Assembly (NCBI RefSeq): GCF_000159015.1
Contig: NZ_DS999541.1
Span: 1 to 64,000 of the forward strand
From: Gleimia coleocanis DSM 15436
Lineage (GTDB): Bacteria; Actinomycetota; Actinomycetes; Actinomycetales; Actinomycetaceae
Length of the DNA stretch: 64,000 bases
Reading direction: 5' to 3'
Made by a program: the position numbers and the translations under genes. The notes below the pieces were generated by a model. It had not been told where the DNA came from and did not search any database. It saw only the letters and a program-made list of their open reading frames with translations. This document shows, piece after piece, positions 45,089 through 55,206 of this stretch; the first letter of the stretch is position 1, and every line of letters starts with the position of its first letter.

Positions 45089-48000
45089 ATGACACAGAAC
45101 ACTTCCGCTCAATACCCGTTGCACCGCGACGGAACAGTAGAAGCTGCCCCATCTTTCCCACAGCTAGAAGAAGCAACCCTGGCTTACTGGAAAGCAAACG
45201 ATACCTTCAAGCGTTCCATTAGTAACCGTCCCGCGGGCGAAAACGGCGCTAACGAATTCGTATTCTACGACGGCCCTCCATTCGCAAACGGCCTGCCACA
45301 CTACGGACACCTGCTTACCGGCTATGTAAAAGACCTGGTCGGACGTTACCGCACCATGCACGGACAACACGTCGAACGACGATTCGGCTGGGACACCCAC
45401 GGGCTGCCAGCAGAACTCGAAGCAGAACGAATCCTAGGCATCACAGATAAGTCCCAAATCGAAGGTGAAGGCGGCATCGGCATCGGTGCTTTCAACGACG
45501 CCTGTAGAACCTCTGTCATGCGCTACACCAAAGAATGGCAGGAATACATTACCCGCCAGGCACGCTGGGTAGACTTCGAAAACGACTATAAGACCATGGA
45601 CTTGGACTACATGGAGTCCGTCATCTGGGCATTCAAGACCCTCTACGACAAGGGCCTAGCATACGAAGGACACCGCGTACTTCCATACTGTTGGAATGAC
45701 CAAACTCCACTGTCCAACCACGAGCTAAAAATGGATGACGACGTCTACCAAGACCGTCAGGACAACACCGTCACCGTCGGCTTGCGCCTGGAAACCGGAG
45801 AACTGGCACTAATCTGGACCACCACTCCATGGACCTTGCCTTCTAACCTGGCAATCGCTGTTGGTCCAGACGTAGATTACGTCACCGTAGAACCAACCGA
45901 AGGCGTACTGGCTGGCGAAAAGGTAATCCTGGCACAGGCACTACTGGCATCCTACGCGCGTGAACTTGGTGAAGAACCAACCGTCGTAGCCCAATGCAAG
46001 GGTAAAGACCTGGTGGGCCGCGCATACGCCCCAATCTTTGACTACTTCGTTGGCAAGGACGACAAAGTACCTGGACCAAACGCATGGCACATCATCCCAG
46101 GTGACTTCGTAACCACTGAAGATGGTACTGGTCTGGTCCACATTGCACCAGCATTCGGTGAAGACGATATGAATATCTGTGTTGACGCGCAGATTCTGCC
46201 AGTCGTCCCAGTAGACGACGGTGGTCGTTTCACCGCGGAAGTTTCAGACTACGTAGGGCAGCAGGTATTCGACGCCAACAAGCAGATCATCACTGACCTG
46301 CGTGACGGTTCCGGTCCGCTGAGCCGCCGCCCAGAGAACGAACGTGCCGTGCTGGTACGCCAGGCATCCTACGTACACTCTTACCCACACTGTTGGCGTT
46401 GCCGTCAGCCACTCATCTACCGTGCAGTTGGCTCATGGTTCGTAGCAGTCACCAAGTTCCGTGACCGCATGGTTGAACTCAACCAGGACATCCGTTGGGT
46501 ACCAGACCACATCAAGGACGGTCAGTTCGGTAAGTGGCTGGAAGGTGCCCGTGACTGGTCAATTTCCCGTAACCGCTTCTGGGGTTCCCCAATCCCAGTG
46601 TGGAAGTCAGATAACCCAGAATACCCACGCGTAGACGTTTACGGCTCTATCGCAGAACTGGAAGCTGACTTTGGCGTAGAGGTAAAGGACCTGCACCGTC
46701 CATTCATTGACTCCCTGGTACGACCAAACCCAGACGATCCAACCGGAAAGTCTATGATGCGTCGTATCCCAGACGTGCTTGACTGCTGGTTCGACTCTGG
46801 TTCCATGCCATTCGCGCAGGTACACTACCCATTTGAAAACCAGGAGTGGTTCGAAAACCACTACCCAGGTGACTTCATTGTGGAATACATCGGTCAGACT
46901 CGTGGCTGGTTCTACACCCTGCACGTACTGGCAACCGCGCTGTTTGACCGACCAGCGTTCCGTAACTGTATTTCCCACGGTATCGTTTTAGGCGACGACG
47001 GACGCAAGATGTCTAAGTCCCTGCGTAACTACCCAGACGTAAACGGCGTATTCAACGACTATGGTTCTGACGCAATGCGTTGGTTCCTGATGTCCAGCCC
47101 AATCGTGCGTGGTGGTAACCTCATCGTTGCAGAACAGGGTATTCGCGACACTGTCCGCCAGATTCTGCTCCCAATGTGGAACTCCTACTACTTCTTTACC
47201 CTCTACGCAGGTACCTGCAACAGCGGTGGAGGCTATGTAGCAAAGGAAATCGGCTTTGACGATGCTACGCGTGTAGCCGGACTGCCAGTAATGGACCGTT
47301 ACTTGCTGGCTCGTACCCGTGAACTAGCTGCCGCTGTTGCACAGTCCATGGAAGCCTTCGATATTCCAGGTGCCTGTGGTCTAATCCGTGAACACTTGGA
47401 TCTGCTGACCAACTGGTACGTGCGTACTTCCCGTCAGCGTTTCTGGGATGAAGATAAGGACGCATTCGACACCTTATTCACCGCCCTCGAAGTACTGATG
47501 CGCGTCTCCGCACCATTCCTACCACTGCTGTCTGAAGAAATCTGGCGTGGCCTGACCGGTGGCGAATCCGTCCACCTCACCGACTACCCAGTAATCGGGG
47601 AAGCCTGGGCTGATGATGCTCTGGTTGCCACCATGGATGAAACTCGCGCAGTAGTTTCTGCCGCTCACTCTCTGCGTAAGGCAGAAAAGATTCGCGTGCG
47701 TCAGCCACTGCACACTCTCACCGTGGTTTCCGAACTGGCTTCTGAGCTAGCTCCATACGCTTCCTTGATTGCTTCCGAAGTAAACGTTAAGGAAGTTAAG
47801 CTGCAGTCCCCAGACGAATCCGGTCTAAAGGTAAGCGAAGAACTGTTGCTGAACCCACGCGAATTCCCACCAGCTGTTCGTAAGCTAACTTCTAAGCTAT
47901 TCGCAGCTCAAAAGAGTGGTGCTTGGGAAGTTGACGGCGACGCAGTGGTCTTCCCAGGAATCGACGTTGACGGTGTCCCAGCTCGCCTGGAAGCCGGACA

Positions 48001-48328
48001 ATTCAGCCTGTCTACTAAGGTTGAAGCAGCTGAAGGTACTTCCGCAGCTGTACTATCCTCTGGTTCCTTCATTGTCTTGGATACCACTTTGGATGAAGCC
48101 CTGATCGCAGAGGGTTACGCACGTGACGTTATCCGCGCAGTTCAGGATGAACGTAAGGCAGCTGATCTGTACGTTGCAGACCGTATTAAGTTGGAACTGG
48201 GTGTTCCAGCTGACTGCGTAGCAGCTGTTGAAACTCACCTGGAAATGATTAAGGAAGACACCCTGGCACTGGAAGCAACGGTTTCAGTGGCCGAGGAACT
48301 GACTGTGAAAGTTGAGAAACTCGCTTGA
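45089..48328 (+). CDS. ileS: Isoleucyl-tRNA synthetase (long, IleS2-like type)
   Basis: Charges tRNA-Ile. 1079 aa, longer than the E. coli type, as in actinobacteria and eukaryote-like IleRS. HIGH region [19 protein letters not shown] (near residue 68), the [10 protein letters not shown] motif, [11 protein letters not shown] and KMSKS in [18 protein letters not shown] (near 635); the editing CP1 domain includes [14 protein letters not shown]. The IleS2-like type is often associated with mupirocin insensitivity; that is family knowledge, not shown here. Controlled by the T-box upstream; overlaps folC by four bases. Confidence 0.96.
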   Translation: MTQNTSAQYPLHRDGTVEAAPSFPQLEEATLAYWKANDTFKRSISNRPAGENGANEFVFYDGPPFANGLPHYGHLLTGYVKDLVGRYRTMHGQHVERRFGWDTHGLPAELEAERILGITDKSQIEGEGGIGIGAFNDACRTSVMRYTKEWQEYITRQARWVDFENDYKTMDLDYMESVIWAFKTLYDKGLAYEGHRVLPYCWNDQTPLSNHELKMDDDVYQDRQDNTVTVGLRLETGELALIWTTTPWTLPSNLAIAVGPDVDYVTVEPTEGVLAGEKVILAQALLASYARELGEEPTVVAQCKGKDLVGRAYAPIFDYFVGKDDKVPGPNAWHIIPGDFVTTEDGTGLVHIAPAFGEDDMNICVDAQILPVVPVDDGGRFTAEVSDYVGQQVFDANKQIITDLRDGSGPLSRRPENERAVLVRQASYVHSYPHCWRCRQPLIYRAVGSWFVAVTKFRDRMVELNQDIRWVPDHIKDGQFGKWLEGARDWSISRNRFWGSPIPVWKSDNPEYPRVDVYGSIAELEADFGVEVKDLHRPFIDSLVRPNPDDPTGKSMMRRIPDVLDCWFDSGSMPFAQVHYPFENQEWFENHYPGDFIVEYIGQTRGWFYTLHVLATALFDRPAFRNCISHGIVLGDDGRKMSKSLRNYPDVNGVFNDYGSDAMRWFLMSSPIVRGGNLIVAEQGIRDTVRQILLPMWNSYYFFTLYAGTCNSGGGYVAKEIGFDDATRVAGLPVMDRYLLARTRELAAAVAQSMEAFDIPGACGLIREHLDLLTNWYVRTSRQRFWDEDKDAFDTLFTALEVLMRVSAPFLPLLSEEIWRGLTGGESVHLTDYPVIGEAWADDALVATMDETRAVVSAAHSLRKAEKIRVRQPLHTLTVVSELASELAPYASLIASEVNVKEVKLQSPDESGLKVSEELLLNPREFPPAVRKLTSKLFAAQKSGAWEVDGDAVVFPGIDVDGVPARLEAGQFSLSTKVEAAEGTSAAVLSSGSFIVLDTTLDEALIAEGYARDVIRAVQDERKAADLYVADRIKLELGVPADCVAAVETHLEMIKEDTLALEATVSVAEELTVKVEKLA

Positions 48329-49911
48329 GCAAAGACTTTACTGAACCAGGCGCTGGTTTAGATCCAGAAATGCTGGGCTACCTGGCACAAACGGTTGAGC
48401 AAGAGGAAACAACTCCAGCTGAAATCGTCGATGAGGTTTTGAATCGCGACGTTCAGGCAGAGTTGGAAGCCTTTTTCAACGAACACCGTTTTGGCATTCC
48501 CGAGGACGATTTGGACGATGACTCAGAAGAAGTCGTGCGCCCACAGACTTCTCTAATGTCAAAGCAGGAAGCTGCCCAGGTGGAAGCCGATTACTTAGCT
48601 TTGCAAGAAGCTATTTTGACGCGGACTCCGGAGCATAAGTTTGAACCAACTTTGGATCGAATGCTTATGGCATTCAACCTCTTAGGGGATCCGCAGTTAA
48701 GCTACCGTAGCGTACACGTAACTGGTACGAACGGTAAGACTTCAACTTCACGGATGATTTCTGCTTTGCTGCAGGCATCAGGACGTAAGGTTGGGCGTTA
48801 CACCAGCCCACACCTAACTTCCATGAAGGAACGCATTTGCGTTAATGAGGAGCCCATCAGTGAGCGTCAGTTCTTGGAAGCCTATGCTGATGTAGCTCCA
48901 TACATTGGCATGGTGGATGAGCTGGGGCGTCGCAATAACGGTCCACAGATGTCTTTCTTTGAAGTATTCACAGTCACGGGGCTAGCTGCTTTTGCGGATA
49001 TTCCAGTTGATGCGGCAGTAGTTGAAGTTGGCATCGGCGGTGAATGGGATGCTACTAACGTAATTAATGCTGAGGTAGCAGTATTTACTCCGATTGGGGT
49101 AGACCATGAAGCCTACTTGGGTCCGACTGCTGAGAGTGCTGCGCGCATTAAGTCTGGCATTATGAAGCCGGGTGCGATTGCGGTTTCTGCACCGCAGGAA
49201 CCTGAGGTTGAAGCAGTTTTGCGAGCTAAAGCTGCGGAAGTGGGCGCAGTTATTCGCTTCATCGGCCAGGAAGTGCAGTTGCTAGACCGTAAGGTGGCTG
49301 TGGGTGGTCAGGTGATTACCGTGCAGACCTCGGCTGCGGTTTACCAGGATATTTTCGTGCCGTTGCATGGTGAACATCAGGCGCAGAACGCTACTTTAGC
49401 GTTGGCGGCGTTGGAAGCTTTCAATGGTGGTCGCGCGTTGGAAGACCGGATTGTGGAGGAAGGCTTTGCGATGAGCACTTCTCCAGGTCGGTTGGAAGTT
49501 GTGCGTACTTCACCTTCAATTTTGGTCGATGCTGCGCATAATCCGCATGGTGCAAGTGCTTTGGCGGCTGCTTTGCAGGAGTCTTTCGACTATTCGCATA
49601 TCGTGGGTGTTTATTCGGCTATGGCTGATAAACAGGTGGAAGCGGTTTTGGCTGAGATGGAACCTATTTTGGATGAAATCGTGATTACCGGTATGAATTC
49701 TGCGCGTGCGATGGACGTTGAAGAGCTTGCTGAGGTTGCTCGTGACGTGTTTGGTGAGGATCGCGTGCACGTAGAACGAAAGCTACTGGATGCGGTTGAT
49801 AAGGCGGTTGAGCTTAGTGATGCGACGCTTGATCCGGCAACTTCAACTGGTGTGGTGGTTTTCGGTTCAGTGGTATTGGCTGGTAGCGCGCGTGAGTTGC
49901 TTTTGAAGTAG
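48325..49911 (+). CDS. folC: Folylpolyglutamate/dihydrofolate synthase
   Basis: Adds glutamates to folates (and glutamate to dihydropteroate). 528 aa. Mur-ligase fold: P-loop [19 protein letters not shown] (near residue 132), [40 protein letters not shown], and [16 protein letters not shown] in the C-terminal domain. The first about 75 residues, acidic ([12 protein letters not shown]), precede the usual start and look disordered. Start TTG 48325 overlaps the ileS stop; the first ATG in frame (48370) would still leave about 60 of those residues. Co-transcribed with ileS, so under the T-box. Confidence 0.93.
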   Translation: MSKDFTEPGAGLDPEMLGYLAQTVEQEETTPAEIVDEVLNRDVQAELEAFFNEHRFGIPEDDLDDDSEEVVRPQTSLMSKQEAAQVEADYLALQEAILTRTPEHKFEPTLDRMLMAFNLLGDPQLSYRSVHVTGTNGKTSTSRMISALLQASGRKVGRYTSPHLTSMKERICVNEEPISERQFLEAYADVAPYIGMVDELGRRNNGPQMSFFEVFTVTGLAAFADIPVDAAVVEVGIGGEWDATNVINAEVAVFTPIGVDHEAYLGPTAESAARIKSGIMKPGAIAVSAPQEPEVEAVLRAKAAEVGAVIRFIGQEVQLLDRKVAVGGQVITVQTSAAVYQDIFVPLHGEHQAQNATLALAALEAFNGGRALEDRIVEEGFAMSTSPGRLEVVRTSPSILVDAAHNPHGASALAAALQESFDYSHIVGVYSAMADKQVEAVLAEMEPILDEIVITGMNSARAMDVEELAEVARDVFGEDRVHVERKLLDAVDKAVELSDATLDPATSTGVVVFGSVVLAGSARELLLK

Positions 49912-49928
49912 CGGTTTGTTTTAAGGGG

Positions 49929-49959
49929 CGCCCTCGGGAATGTTTTCCGAGGGCGTTCT
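49929..49959 (+). terminator. ileS-folC terminator built from inverted GCCCTCGG copies
   Basis: CGCCCTCGG (49929-49937) pairs with CCGAGGGCG (49947-49955), loop of 9, then TTCTTTT. Both arms are copies of the window's repeated oligomer in opposite orientation. Confidence 0.85.
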
Positions 49960-50092
49960 TTTAATGTTTTCGTACGGTTTTAGTCGATTAATTCGGTAAA
50001 CTGTCTAAAAGTGTTGGAAACTAATGCTTTTGAAATGTAGGTAGATCGTTTTACAAGAAAACTGTCTATTTTGTGTATGGTAAGGGGGAAAT

Positions 50093-50521
50093 GTGCGGGG
50101 GTTTAAGGTTTTTAACTTCGCCATCAGCTTACTGGTGGGCGTGCCTCTAATGGTTGTAATCGTTAGTTTCTTTCTAGTCACCAACGGAGGCGCCAATATT
50201 GGAGCTGGGGTTGCCTTCTTCATAGGCCCAGTTTTATGGGGAATCATTGCTTTACTGTGGCTAATATATTTCGCAAGATTGAGACCAGTCTCCGTTAAAT
50301 CTGAGCAACCACCAAGACTACTTGAAATCATGCGTTACGTTGGCTTAGGGGCTTTAGCTTTCGCAGTGGTTTGCGCGATTTACGGTTATGCGCAGCTTTA
50401 TCAAACTTCCCCAAATATTAAACCGATTATCTACTGGGAGTTCTTAGCATTAGGAATCATTGCTTACTGGCTGGTATATCACCTGGTTAAACGCCAGGTT
50501 TTGGGGAAACAGTGCAAGTAG
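50093..50521 (+). CDS. Small four-span membrane protein
   Basis: 142 aa, GTG start with AAGGGGGAAA upstream. Four hydrophobic segments (about residues 7-28, 36-58, 80-100, 112-132) with Lys/Arg-rich loops and a basic tail. No motif recognised. In many actinobacteria a small DUF4233 membrane protein lies between folC and ndk; this gene holds the corresponding place, but I cannot confirm the family from sequence alone. Confidence 0.7.
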   Translation: MRGFKVFNFAISLLVGVPLMVVIVSFFLVTNGGANIGAGVAFFIGPVLWGIIALLWLIYFARLRPVSVKSEQPPRLLEIMRYVGLGALAFAVVCAIYGYAQLYQTSPNIKPIIYWEFLALGIIAYWLVYHLVKRQVLGKQCK

Positions 50522-50546
50522 CTAACTTAACTTGAACATCCGCCTA

Positions 50547-50577
50547 AAGTCCCGCTTGCCATTGGCAGGTGGGGCTT
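50547..50577 (+). terminator. Hairpin after the small membrane-protein gene
   Basis: A 14-bp stem with several G-U pairs (50547-50560 with 50564-50577), 3-nt loop. No T-tract follows, so its role as a terminator is uncertain. Confidence 0.45.
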
Positions 50578-50689
50578 AGTTATGCAAAACTTGAAAGTGT
50601 GAGCTGGATTAAAAAATACGCCAGTTCGCTCATAGACCCCAAAGCTTTAACCGTCGAAGGCGACGTGGAAAATAAAAGAAGGAGCCAAA

Positions 50690-51691
50690 ATGAAGAAGCT
50701 GGTAAACGACGTTCATAACGTAGTGAAAGAAACCCTGGAAGGCTTCGAAGCAGCCCACGCAGATGTAGTCACCGTACACTACGACCCAGACTTCATCACC
50801 CGTACCGTTAAGAAAGAAACCGGCAAGGTAGGTTTGATTTCCGGTGGTGGCTCCGGACACGAGCCACTACACGGTGGATTCGTAGGCTACGGCATGCTCG
50901 ACGCAGCCGTACCAGGCGCAGTATTCACCTCTCCAACCCCAGACCCAATCGTCGAAGCCACCAAGGCAGCAGACCACGGAGCAGGTGTACTCCACATCGT
51001 AAAGAACTACACCGGTGACGTCCTCAACTTTGAAACTGCCGCAGAACTATGCGACATGGAAGACATCAAGGTAGCCACCGTTATCACCAACGACGACGTT
51101 GCTGTAGAAGACTCTCTCTACACTGCGGGTCGCCGTGGCGTAGCCGGTACCTTCTTCGTAGAAAAGATTGCTGGTGCAGCCGCAGAACGTGGCGACGACC
51201 TGGAAACCGTCCGTGCGATTGCACAAAAGGTAAACGACAACACCCGTTCCATGGGCTTGGCACTGGGCGCATGTACTGTCCCACACGCTGGTAAGCCATC
51301 CTTTGAACTGGATGAAACTGAAGTGGAAATGGGCATCGGTATTCACGGTGAACCAGGCTATCGTCGTATCCCAATGGCACCTGCAGACGTACTCACCGAA
51401 GAAATGTACGAAAAGATTAAGGCAGACCTGCCATTCGCAGAAGGCGACGAAGTAATCGTCTTAGTAAACGGCATGGGTGGCACCCCGGTTTCCGAACTTT
51501 ACATCGTAAACCGTAAGGTACATGAACTGCTTAAGCGCGATGGAATCACCCCGGTGCGCACCCTGGTAGGCAACTACGTTACCTCCCTGGAAATGCCAGG
51601 TTGCTCCATCAGCTTGCTGAAGGTCCACGACGATGTTGTGGAACTCTTTGACGCACCAGTAAACACTGTTGCATACCGGAAAGGAATGTAA
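50690..51691 (+). CDS. dhaK: PTS-dependent dihydroxyacetone kinase, substrate-binding subunit
   Basis: Binds dihydroxyacetone covalently and passes it for phosphorylation by DhaL. 333 aa; GLISGGGSGHEPLHGGFVGYGMLDAA near residue 45 and the hemiaminal His in GIHGEPGYRR near 217 are diagnostic. GAAGGAG lies upstream of the ATG. First gene of dhaK-dhaL-dhaM with gaps of 3 and 1 bases. Confidence 0.95.
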   Translation: MKKLVNDVHNVVKETLEGFEAAHADVVTVHYDPDFITRTVKKETGKVGLISGGGSGHEPLHGGFVGYGMLDAAVPGAVFTSPTPDPIVEATKAADHGAGVLHIVKNYTGDVLNFETAAELCDMEDIKVATVITNDDVAVEDSLYTAGRRGVAGTFFVEKIAGAAAERGDDLETVRAIAQKVNDNTRSMGLALGACTVPHAGKPSFELDETEVEMGIGIHGEPGYRRIPMAPADVLTEEMYEKIKADLPFAEGDEVIVLVNGMGGTPVSELYIVNRKVHELLKRDGITPVRTLVGNYVTSLEMPGCSISLLKVHDDVVELFDAPVNTVAYRKGM

Positions 51692-51694
51692 TCA

Positions 51695-52330
51695 ATGACT
51701 TTGAATACTCAGTGGGCCCTGCAGTGGATCCGCAACTGTCAGAAGGAAGTTCACGCAAACCGTGACTACCTGATTGACCTGGACCGCGAAATCGGTGACG
51801 GCGACCACGGTGAAAACCTAGATCGTGGTTTCACTGCTGTAGTCACCTCTTTGGAAACCACTGAAACTCCTGACATTGCAGCAGTTCTGAAGCTGGTTGC
51901 AAAGACCCTGATGTCCACTGTCGGTGGTGCTGCTGGCCCGTTGTACGGCACAGCATTCTTACGAGCTGCTGGCAAGTGTGCGAAAGAAGAACTGGAACCA
52001 GCAGACGTCGCTGAATTTATCGAGGGTGGACTGGGCGGCATCCAGGCGCGTGGTAAAGCCACCACCGGTGAAAAGACTATGGTTGATGTTTGGACTCCAG
52101 CTTTAGAAGCCGCTAAAGCTGCAGCAGCGAACGGAGCATCCGCCGTTGAAACCCTGGAAGCAGCTGCTTTAGCTGCTCGAGCTGGGGCTGAAGCAACCCT
52201 GGAGATGAAGGCAACGAAGGGGCGGGCATCCTACCTGGGAGAACGCTCAATCGGTCACCTAGATCCTGGTTCGGTATCTTCTGCAATCATCTTCGAACAG
52301 GCTGTTAAAGCTGCTAAGGCAGGAGCATAA
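51695..52330 (+). CDS. dhaL: Dihydroxyacetone kinase, ADP-binding subunit
   Basis: Holds ADP as a bound cofactor that is rephosphorylated by DhaM and transfers phosphate to DHA on DhaK. 211 aa; the Mg-ADP motif LDREIGDGDHGENLDRGF (near residue 27) and TVGGAAGPLYGTAFLRA, GEKTMVDVWTPAL, KGRASYLGERSIGHLDPGS are family hallmarks. Middle gene of the operon. Confidence 0.95.
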   Translation: MTLNTQWALQWIRNCQKEVHANRDYLIDLDREIGDGDHGENLDRGFTAVVTSLETTETPDIAAVLKLVAKTLMSTVGGAAGPLYGTAFLRAAGKCAKEELEPADVAEFIEGGLGGIQARGKATTGEKTMVDVWTPALEAAKAAAANGASAVETLEAAALAARAGAEATLEMKATKGRASYLGERSIGHLDPGSVSSAIIFEQAVKAAKAGA

Positions 52331-52331
52331 A

Positions 52332-53015
52332 ATGGCTAACACTGCTCTGGTAATCGTTTCACACTCAGTTGGTTTAGCTGCCGGAGTTACTGAAGTTGCT
52401 CAGCAGATGGCACCAGACGTGCTGATTCTTCCTGCCGGAGGAACCGACGAAGGTGGAGTCGGCACCAGCTTCGACAAAATCGACGCTGCCGTTAATGAAG
52501 CGATTGCCAGTGGGGAAGTAGTAATTCTGTCTGACCTGGGATCAGCCACAATGACCGTGGAAAACGTCTTAGAATTCTTAGACGATGACCGAGCACAATG
52601 GGTGGATGGACCACTGGTAGAAGGCGCTGTCCTGGCAGCAGTAGCTGCCCAGCAAGGCGGCGACTTAGTAACCGTGATTAACGCTGTTAAAGAAGCAGCC
52701 ACGCAGTGGGATTATGCTTCAAACGGAGAGGTGGAAGAAACGCCCTCGGGAGCAGAATCTGCAACCTTGCCAACAGACGCAACCACTGCAACCGTAGTGC
52801 TCGCTGACCCAGATGGTCTGCACGCCCGCCCAGCCGCCATGGTTGCTCGCGCCGCCAGCGGTAAAGACGCACAAGTAACCGTCAACGGCGTGGACGCACG
52901 GTCTGTACTGGCACTAATGGGACTTGGAGCAAAGTACGGTGACACCGTTACCGTTGCCGCAACTGGACCTGACGCGGCCCTGGCAATCGAAGCGGTAGTT
53001 AAAGAACTCAGCTAA
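52332..53015 (+). CDS. dhaM: DhaM phosphotransferase, EIIA-Man plus HPr domains
   Basis: Relays PEP-derived phosphate to DhaL-ADP. 227 aa: an N-terminal EIIA-mannose-like domain with the phosphorylated His in VIVSHSVGLAAG (His 11), and a C-terminal HPr domain with DPDGLHARPAAMVARAA (His near 160) joined by a short linker that contains a GCCCTCGG copy at the DNA level. No enzyme I domain follows, unlike E. coli DhaM, so a separate enzyme I is needed. Overall the operon links DHA (from glycerol) to glycolysis through the PTS. Confidence 0.93.
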   Translation: MANTALVIVSHSVGLAAGVTEVAQQMAPDVLILPAGGTDEGGVGTSFDKIDAAVNEAIASGEVVILSDLGSATMTVENVLEFLDDDRAQWVDGPLVEGAVLAAVAAQQGGDLVTVINAVKEAATQWDYASNGEVEETPSGAESATLPTDATTATVVLADPDGLHARPAAMVARAASGKDAQVTVNGVDARSVLALMGLGAKYGDTVTVAATGPDAALAIEAVVKELS

Positions 53016-53023
53016 CGAAATAG

Positions 53024-53063
53024 ATAGTTAAGCCCTCCAAGAAAAGTTGGAGGGCTTAACTAT
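53024..53063 (+). terminator. dhaKLM terminator
   Basis: A 17-bp perfect stem (53024-53040 with 53047-53063), GAAAAG loop, 8 bases after the dhaM stop. Confidence 0.85.
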
Positions 53064-53873
53064 TAGAATCCTTTGGAAACAACTTAGCCAAATCGCAGCG
53101 TAACGTGAATTCCAGTAACTATGTTCAGAGCCAGATAATGTACTTCAAACCGCAAATAGTTAACCGCGCTGAAACACAGTAAAATCCTTAAAATGCTGCT
53201 AACACCACTTCCTATCAGCAAATTCTCACCCTGATTATCCAGGAAACGCCAATGCATAATCTTAAAACTAAGGTCCAGACTGGATGGCTGGCGCATAAAA
53301 AATAACTCATGCCATTAAAACCCAAGCTCTACTACAATCACCCTACCCAGGCGAATTTTCTATTGCAAAACCCAGCAAAATCACCTATGAGACTTTACTA
53401 AGCGTGGTGAAGAACGACAGCTAGAATCAGAAAGATTGGGAAACAGCTAGACAAAACAATAGTTATGCTTAGAGATTTCCGGGTGCATTCGTCAGGGAAA
53501 CATTAGCATAATCCACCAGGTGAAAATATCTCCATAAGATTGCACGCACTGTATAAAACAGAGTGCGTATGCAGAGTAGGAGCCCCGGTTAAACCAGCCG
53601 CTTCATAGATAAATTTCAGTAGTTAGAACCCAGAAGGGACATGCGCGCTATGTTTACTATTTCCTTAGCATCCCACCTATTTCTGCAGCTGATAGCGTAA
53701 CGAGCAACATTGTTAGAGACCCATCGAAGTCCAGTAATATTCCAAGGAAGAAAAGTTATGGTTGTCTAAAGATCCACTCTAAGGAAAACAAAACCATGTG
53801 TCTAAAGACCGAATTAAGGCGAAAATAAGCCGGTACACTAAAGGCAAGATAAACCATCTTCAAAGGAGAAAAA
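53064..53873. other. Gene-free stretch between dhaM and ndk
   Basis: About 800 bases in which every frame is broken by stops; the longest open stretch (53084-53296, minus strand) has no protein-like features or ribosome binding site. Short fragments such as PYPGEFSIAKPSKITYETLLSVVKND (plus strand, about 53341-53421) look coding-like but are isolated, so lost genes are plausible. The ndk promoter should lie at its right end; AAGAT-AAACC-ATCTT (53848-53862) is a small inverted repeat just before the ndk ribosome binding site. Confidence 0.4.
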
Positions 53874-54323
53874 ATGAGCCGTCCATTCTTTGACGAAACC
53901 CGCCAACACACTCTGATTGTAGTGAAGCCAGACGGTTACGCTCGCGGGCTAACCGGCGAAGTAATCCGTCGCATCGAACGCAAAGGCTACAAAGTAGTAG
54001 CACTAAAGCTCATGCAGGCATCTAAAGAACTACTCACCGCACACTACACTGAGCTGGTAGAACGCCCATTCTTCCCAGACATCGTTGAATACATGACTTC
54101 TGGTCCAGTGGTAGCAATGGTCGTAGAAGGCGACCGCGTCATTGAAGGCATGCGCGTAATCATGGGGCCAACTGACCCAACTGTGGCTCCTGCAGGTACT
54201 ATCCGTGGCGACCTGGGACGAGACTGGAACTCAGGCAATATTGAAAACATTGTGCATGGTTCCGACTGCCCAGAAAACGCTGAACGTGAAATCGGCCTGT
54301 GGTTCCCTGAACTAACCGCCTGA
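53874..54323 (+). CDS. ndk: Nucleoside diphosphate kinase
   Basis: Transfers phosphate from ATP to other NDPs. 149 aa; HTLIVVKPDGYARGLTGEVIRRIERKGY at the start, and the catalytic His in NIENIVHGSDCPENAEREIGLWF near residue 126. AAAGGAG lies six bases before the ATG. Monocistronic with its own terminator. It lies downstream of folC as usual for the phylum, separated here by the membrane gene and dhaKLM. Confidence 0.96.
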   Translation: MSRPFFDETRQHTLIVVKPDGYARGLTGEVIRRIERKGYKVVALKLMQASKELLTAHYTELVERPFFPDIVEYMTSGPVVAMVVEGDRVIEGMRVIMGPTDPTVAPAGTIRGDLGRDWNSGNIENIVHGSDCPENAEREIGLWFPELTA

Positions 54324-54340
54324 GCTTTCTAACTTCAACT

Positions 54341-54369
54341 AACGCGCGAACTTAAGTTCGCGCGTTTTT
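54341..54369 (+). terminator. ndk terminator
   Basis: A perfect 26-base palindrome (54341-54353 with 54354-54366) followed by TTTT; built from AACGCGCGAACTT, related to the repeat near tRNA-His. Confidence 0.8.
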
Positions 54370-54436
54370 GTTGCATGGGAACTAGAGCTCGCATGTTTCC
54401 GCAGTGAATTACAGCGTCTCATTGTAGAATGAATCC

Positions 54437-54760
54437 GTGGTTAAACTGATTATTATCTTCTGTTTCGTAATGGGCTTAAGCCTGCTGCTTGCAGTAGGCA
54501 TCATTCTAAGTATGCTGGTAAGCCGACGTACCCTACGCGGCTGGCAAGAGCATTACACTGCTGAAAATCGCCAGTGGAAACAACAGGATGAAGAAGGAAT
54601 CGTTTACGCTTCTGTTACCCCTGAACAAGCTGATTTCTATGACATTGTCGATGAGTCTACCGAAGGCTCCGGTTATCTGGCAGCTGAAGAACTAACTCTG
54701 CCGGAACAAATCACCCGTCGTACTATCAAAAACCCTGAAGACAAATGGAAAGAAATCTGA
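54437..54760 (+). CDS. Small single-pass membrane protein, unknown
   Basis: 107 aa, GTG start. One N-terminal membrane segment (about residues 3-27: IIIFCFVMGLSLLLAVGII), then a soluble acidic tail with no recognised motif (EEGIVYASVTPEQADFYDIVDESTEG). Overlaps the next gene by 16 bases, so the pair is probably coupled. No clear ribosome binding site. Confidence 0.6.
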   Translation: MVKLIIIFCFVMGLSLLLAVGIILSMLVSRRTLRGWQEHYTAENRQWKQQDEEGIVYASVTPEQADFYDIVDESTEGSGYLAAEELTLPEQITRRTIKNPEDKWKEI

Positions 54761-55092
54761 CAGCAGCAGAAGCCGCAGTATTAGAAGTTCTCTTACTGAA
54801 CGCCAGCTCCGACCAAGAAACTGAGCCAACCGCGGAATTACGCAACCAGTGGGTAGCACAAATTCCAAATTTGCAGGTAGTCCATGAATGTGGATGCGGA
54901 GCCTGTCCAACCATCGATTTCACCGATCCGAAAGCGAAATTTAACCACCGGATTGTGCTCAGTGCTTTTGACGATACTCAAGGTGCGGGGATTCTAGTAT
55001 TCATCGACGATAACCAGCTTTCCTGTTTGGAAGTGTATCCCTCAGCAAATGAAGCTGCTGAGCTACCGGCGGTAGAAAATATTAGCTTTTAA
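54745..55092 (+). CDS. Small cytosolic protein with a CGCGAC cysteine motif, unknown
   Basis: 115 aa. An N-terminal helix (LTAAEAAVLEVLLLN) then a beta-rich part with HECGCGACPTIDF (three Cys, near residue 50) and VLSAFDDTQGAGILVFIDDNQLSCLEVYP. The Cys cluster could bind metal. The family is not recognised beyond resembling uncharacterised actinobacterial proteins. The start (ATG 54745) lies within the end of the upstream gene. Confidence 0.6.
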   Translation: MERNLTAAEAAVLEVLLLNASSDQETEPTAELRNQWVAQIPNLQVVHECGCGACPTIDFTDPKAKFNHRIVLSAFDDTQGAGILVFIDDNQLSCLEVYPSANEAAELPAVENISF

Positions 55093-55109
55093 CCCATTGT
55101 TTTTGCTGG

Positions 55110-55199
55110 CGGGAGGATTTTTAGCTCTTCCTCCCGTAGTGTCTGAAAACTATATTTTTCATAATTTGCGGGAGGATTTTTAATAAAAATTCTCCCGCA
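55110..55199. terminator. Two tandem GGGAGGATTTTTA hairpins
   Basis: Hairpin 1: CGGGAGGA (55110-55117) with TCCTCCCG (55129-55136). Hairpin 2: 15-bp stem 55167-55181 with 55185-55199. Both contain GGGAGGATTTTTA and lie between convergent genes, so they probably terminate in both directions. Confidence 0.7.
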
Positions 55200-55206
55200 G
55201 TATTAA

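Noticed and set aside
53084-53296. 70-codon frame in the dhaM-ndk gap
   Set aside because: No ribosome binding site, no recognisable composition, and lies in a region full of stops; treated as non-coding.
53466-53611. Possible HigA-type antitoxin fragment (NPPGENISIRL)
   Set aside because: Only about ten residues resemble the HPGE start of such antitoxins, a stop precedes them, and no toxin gene is near.
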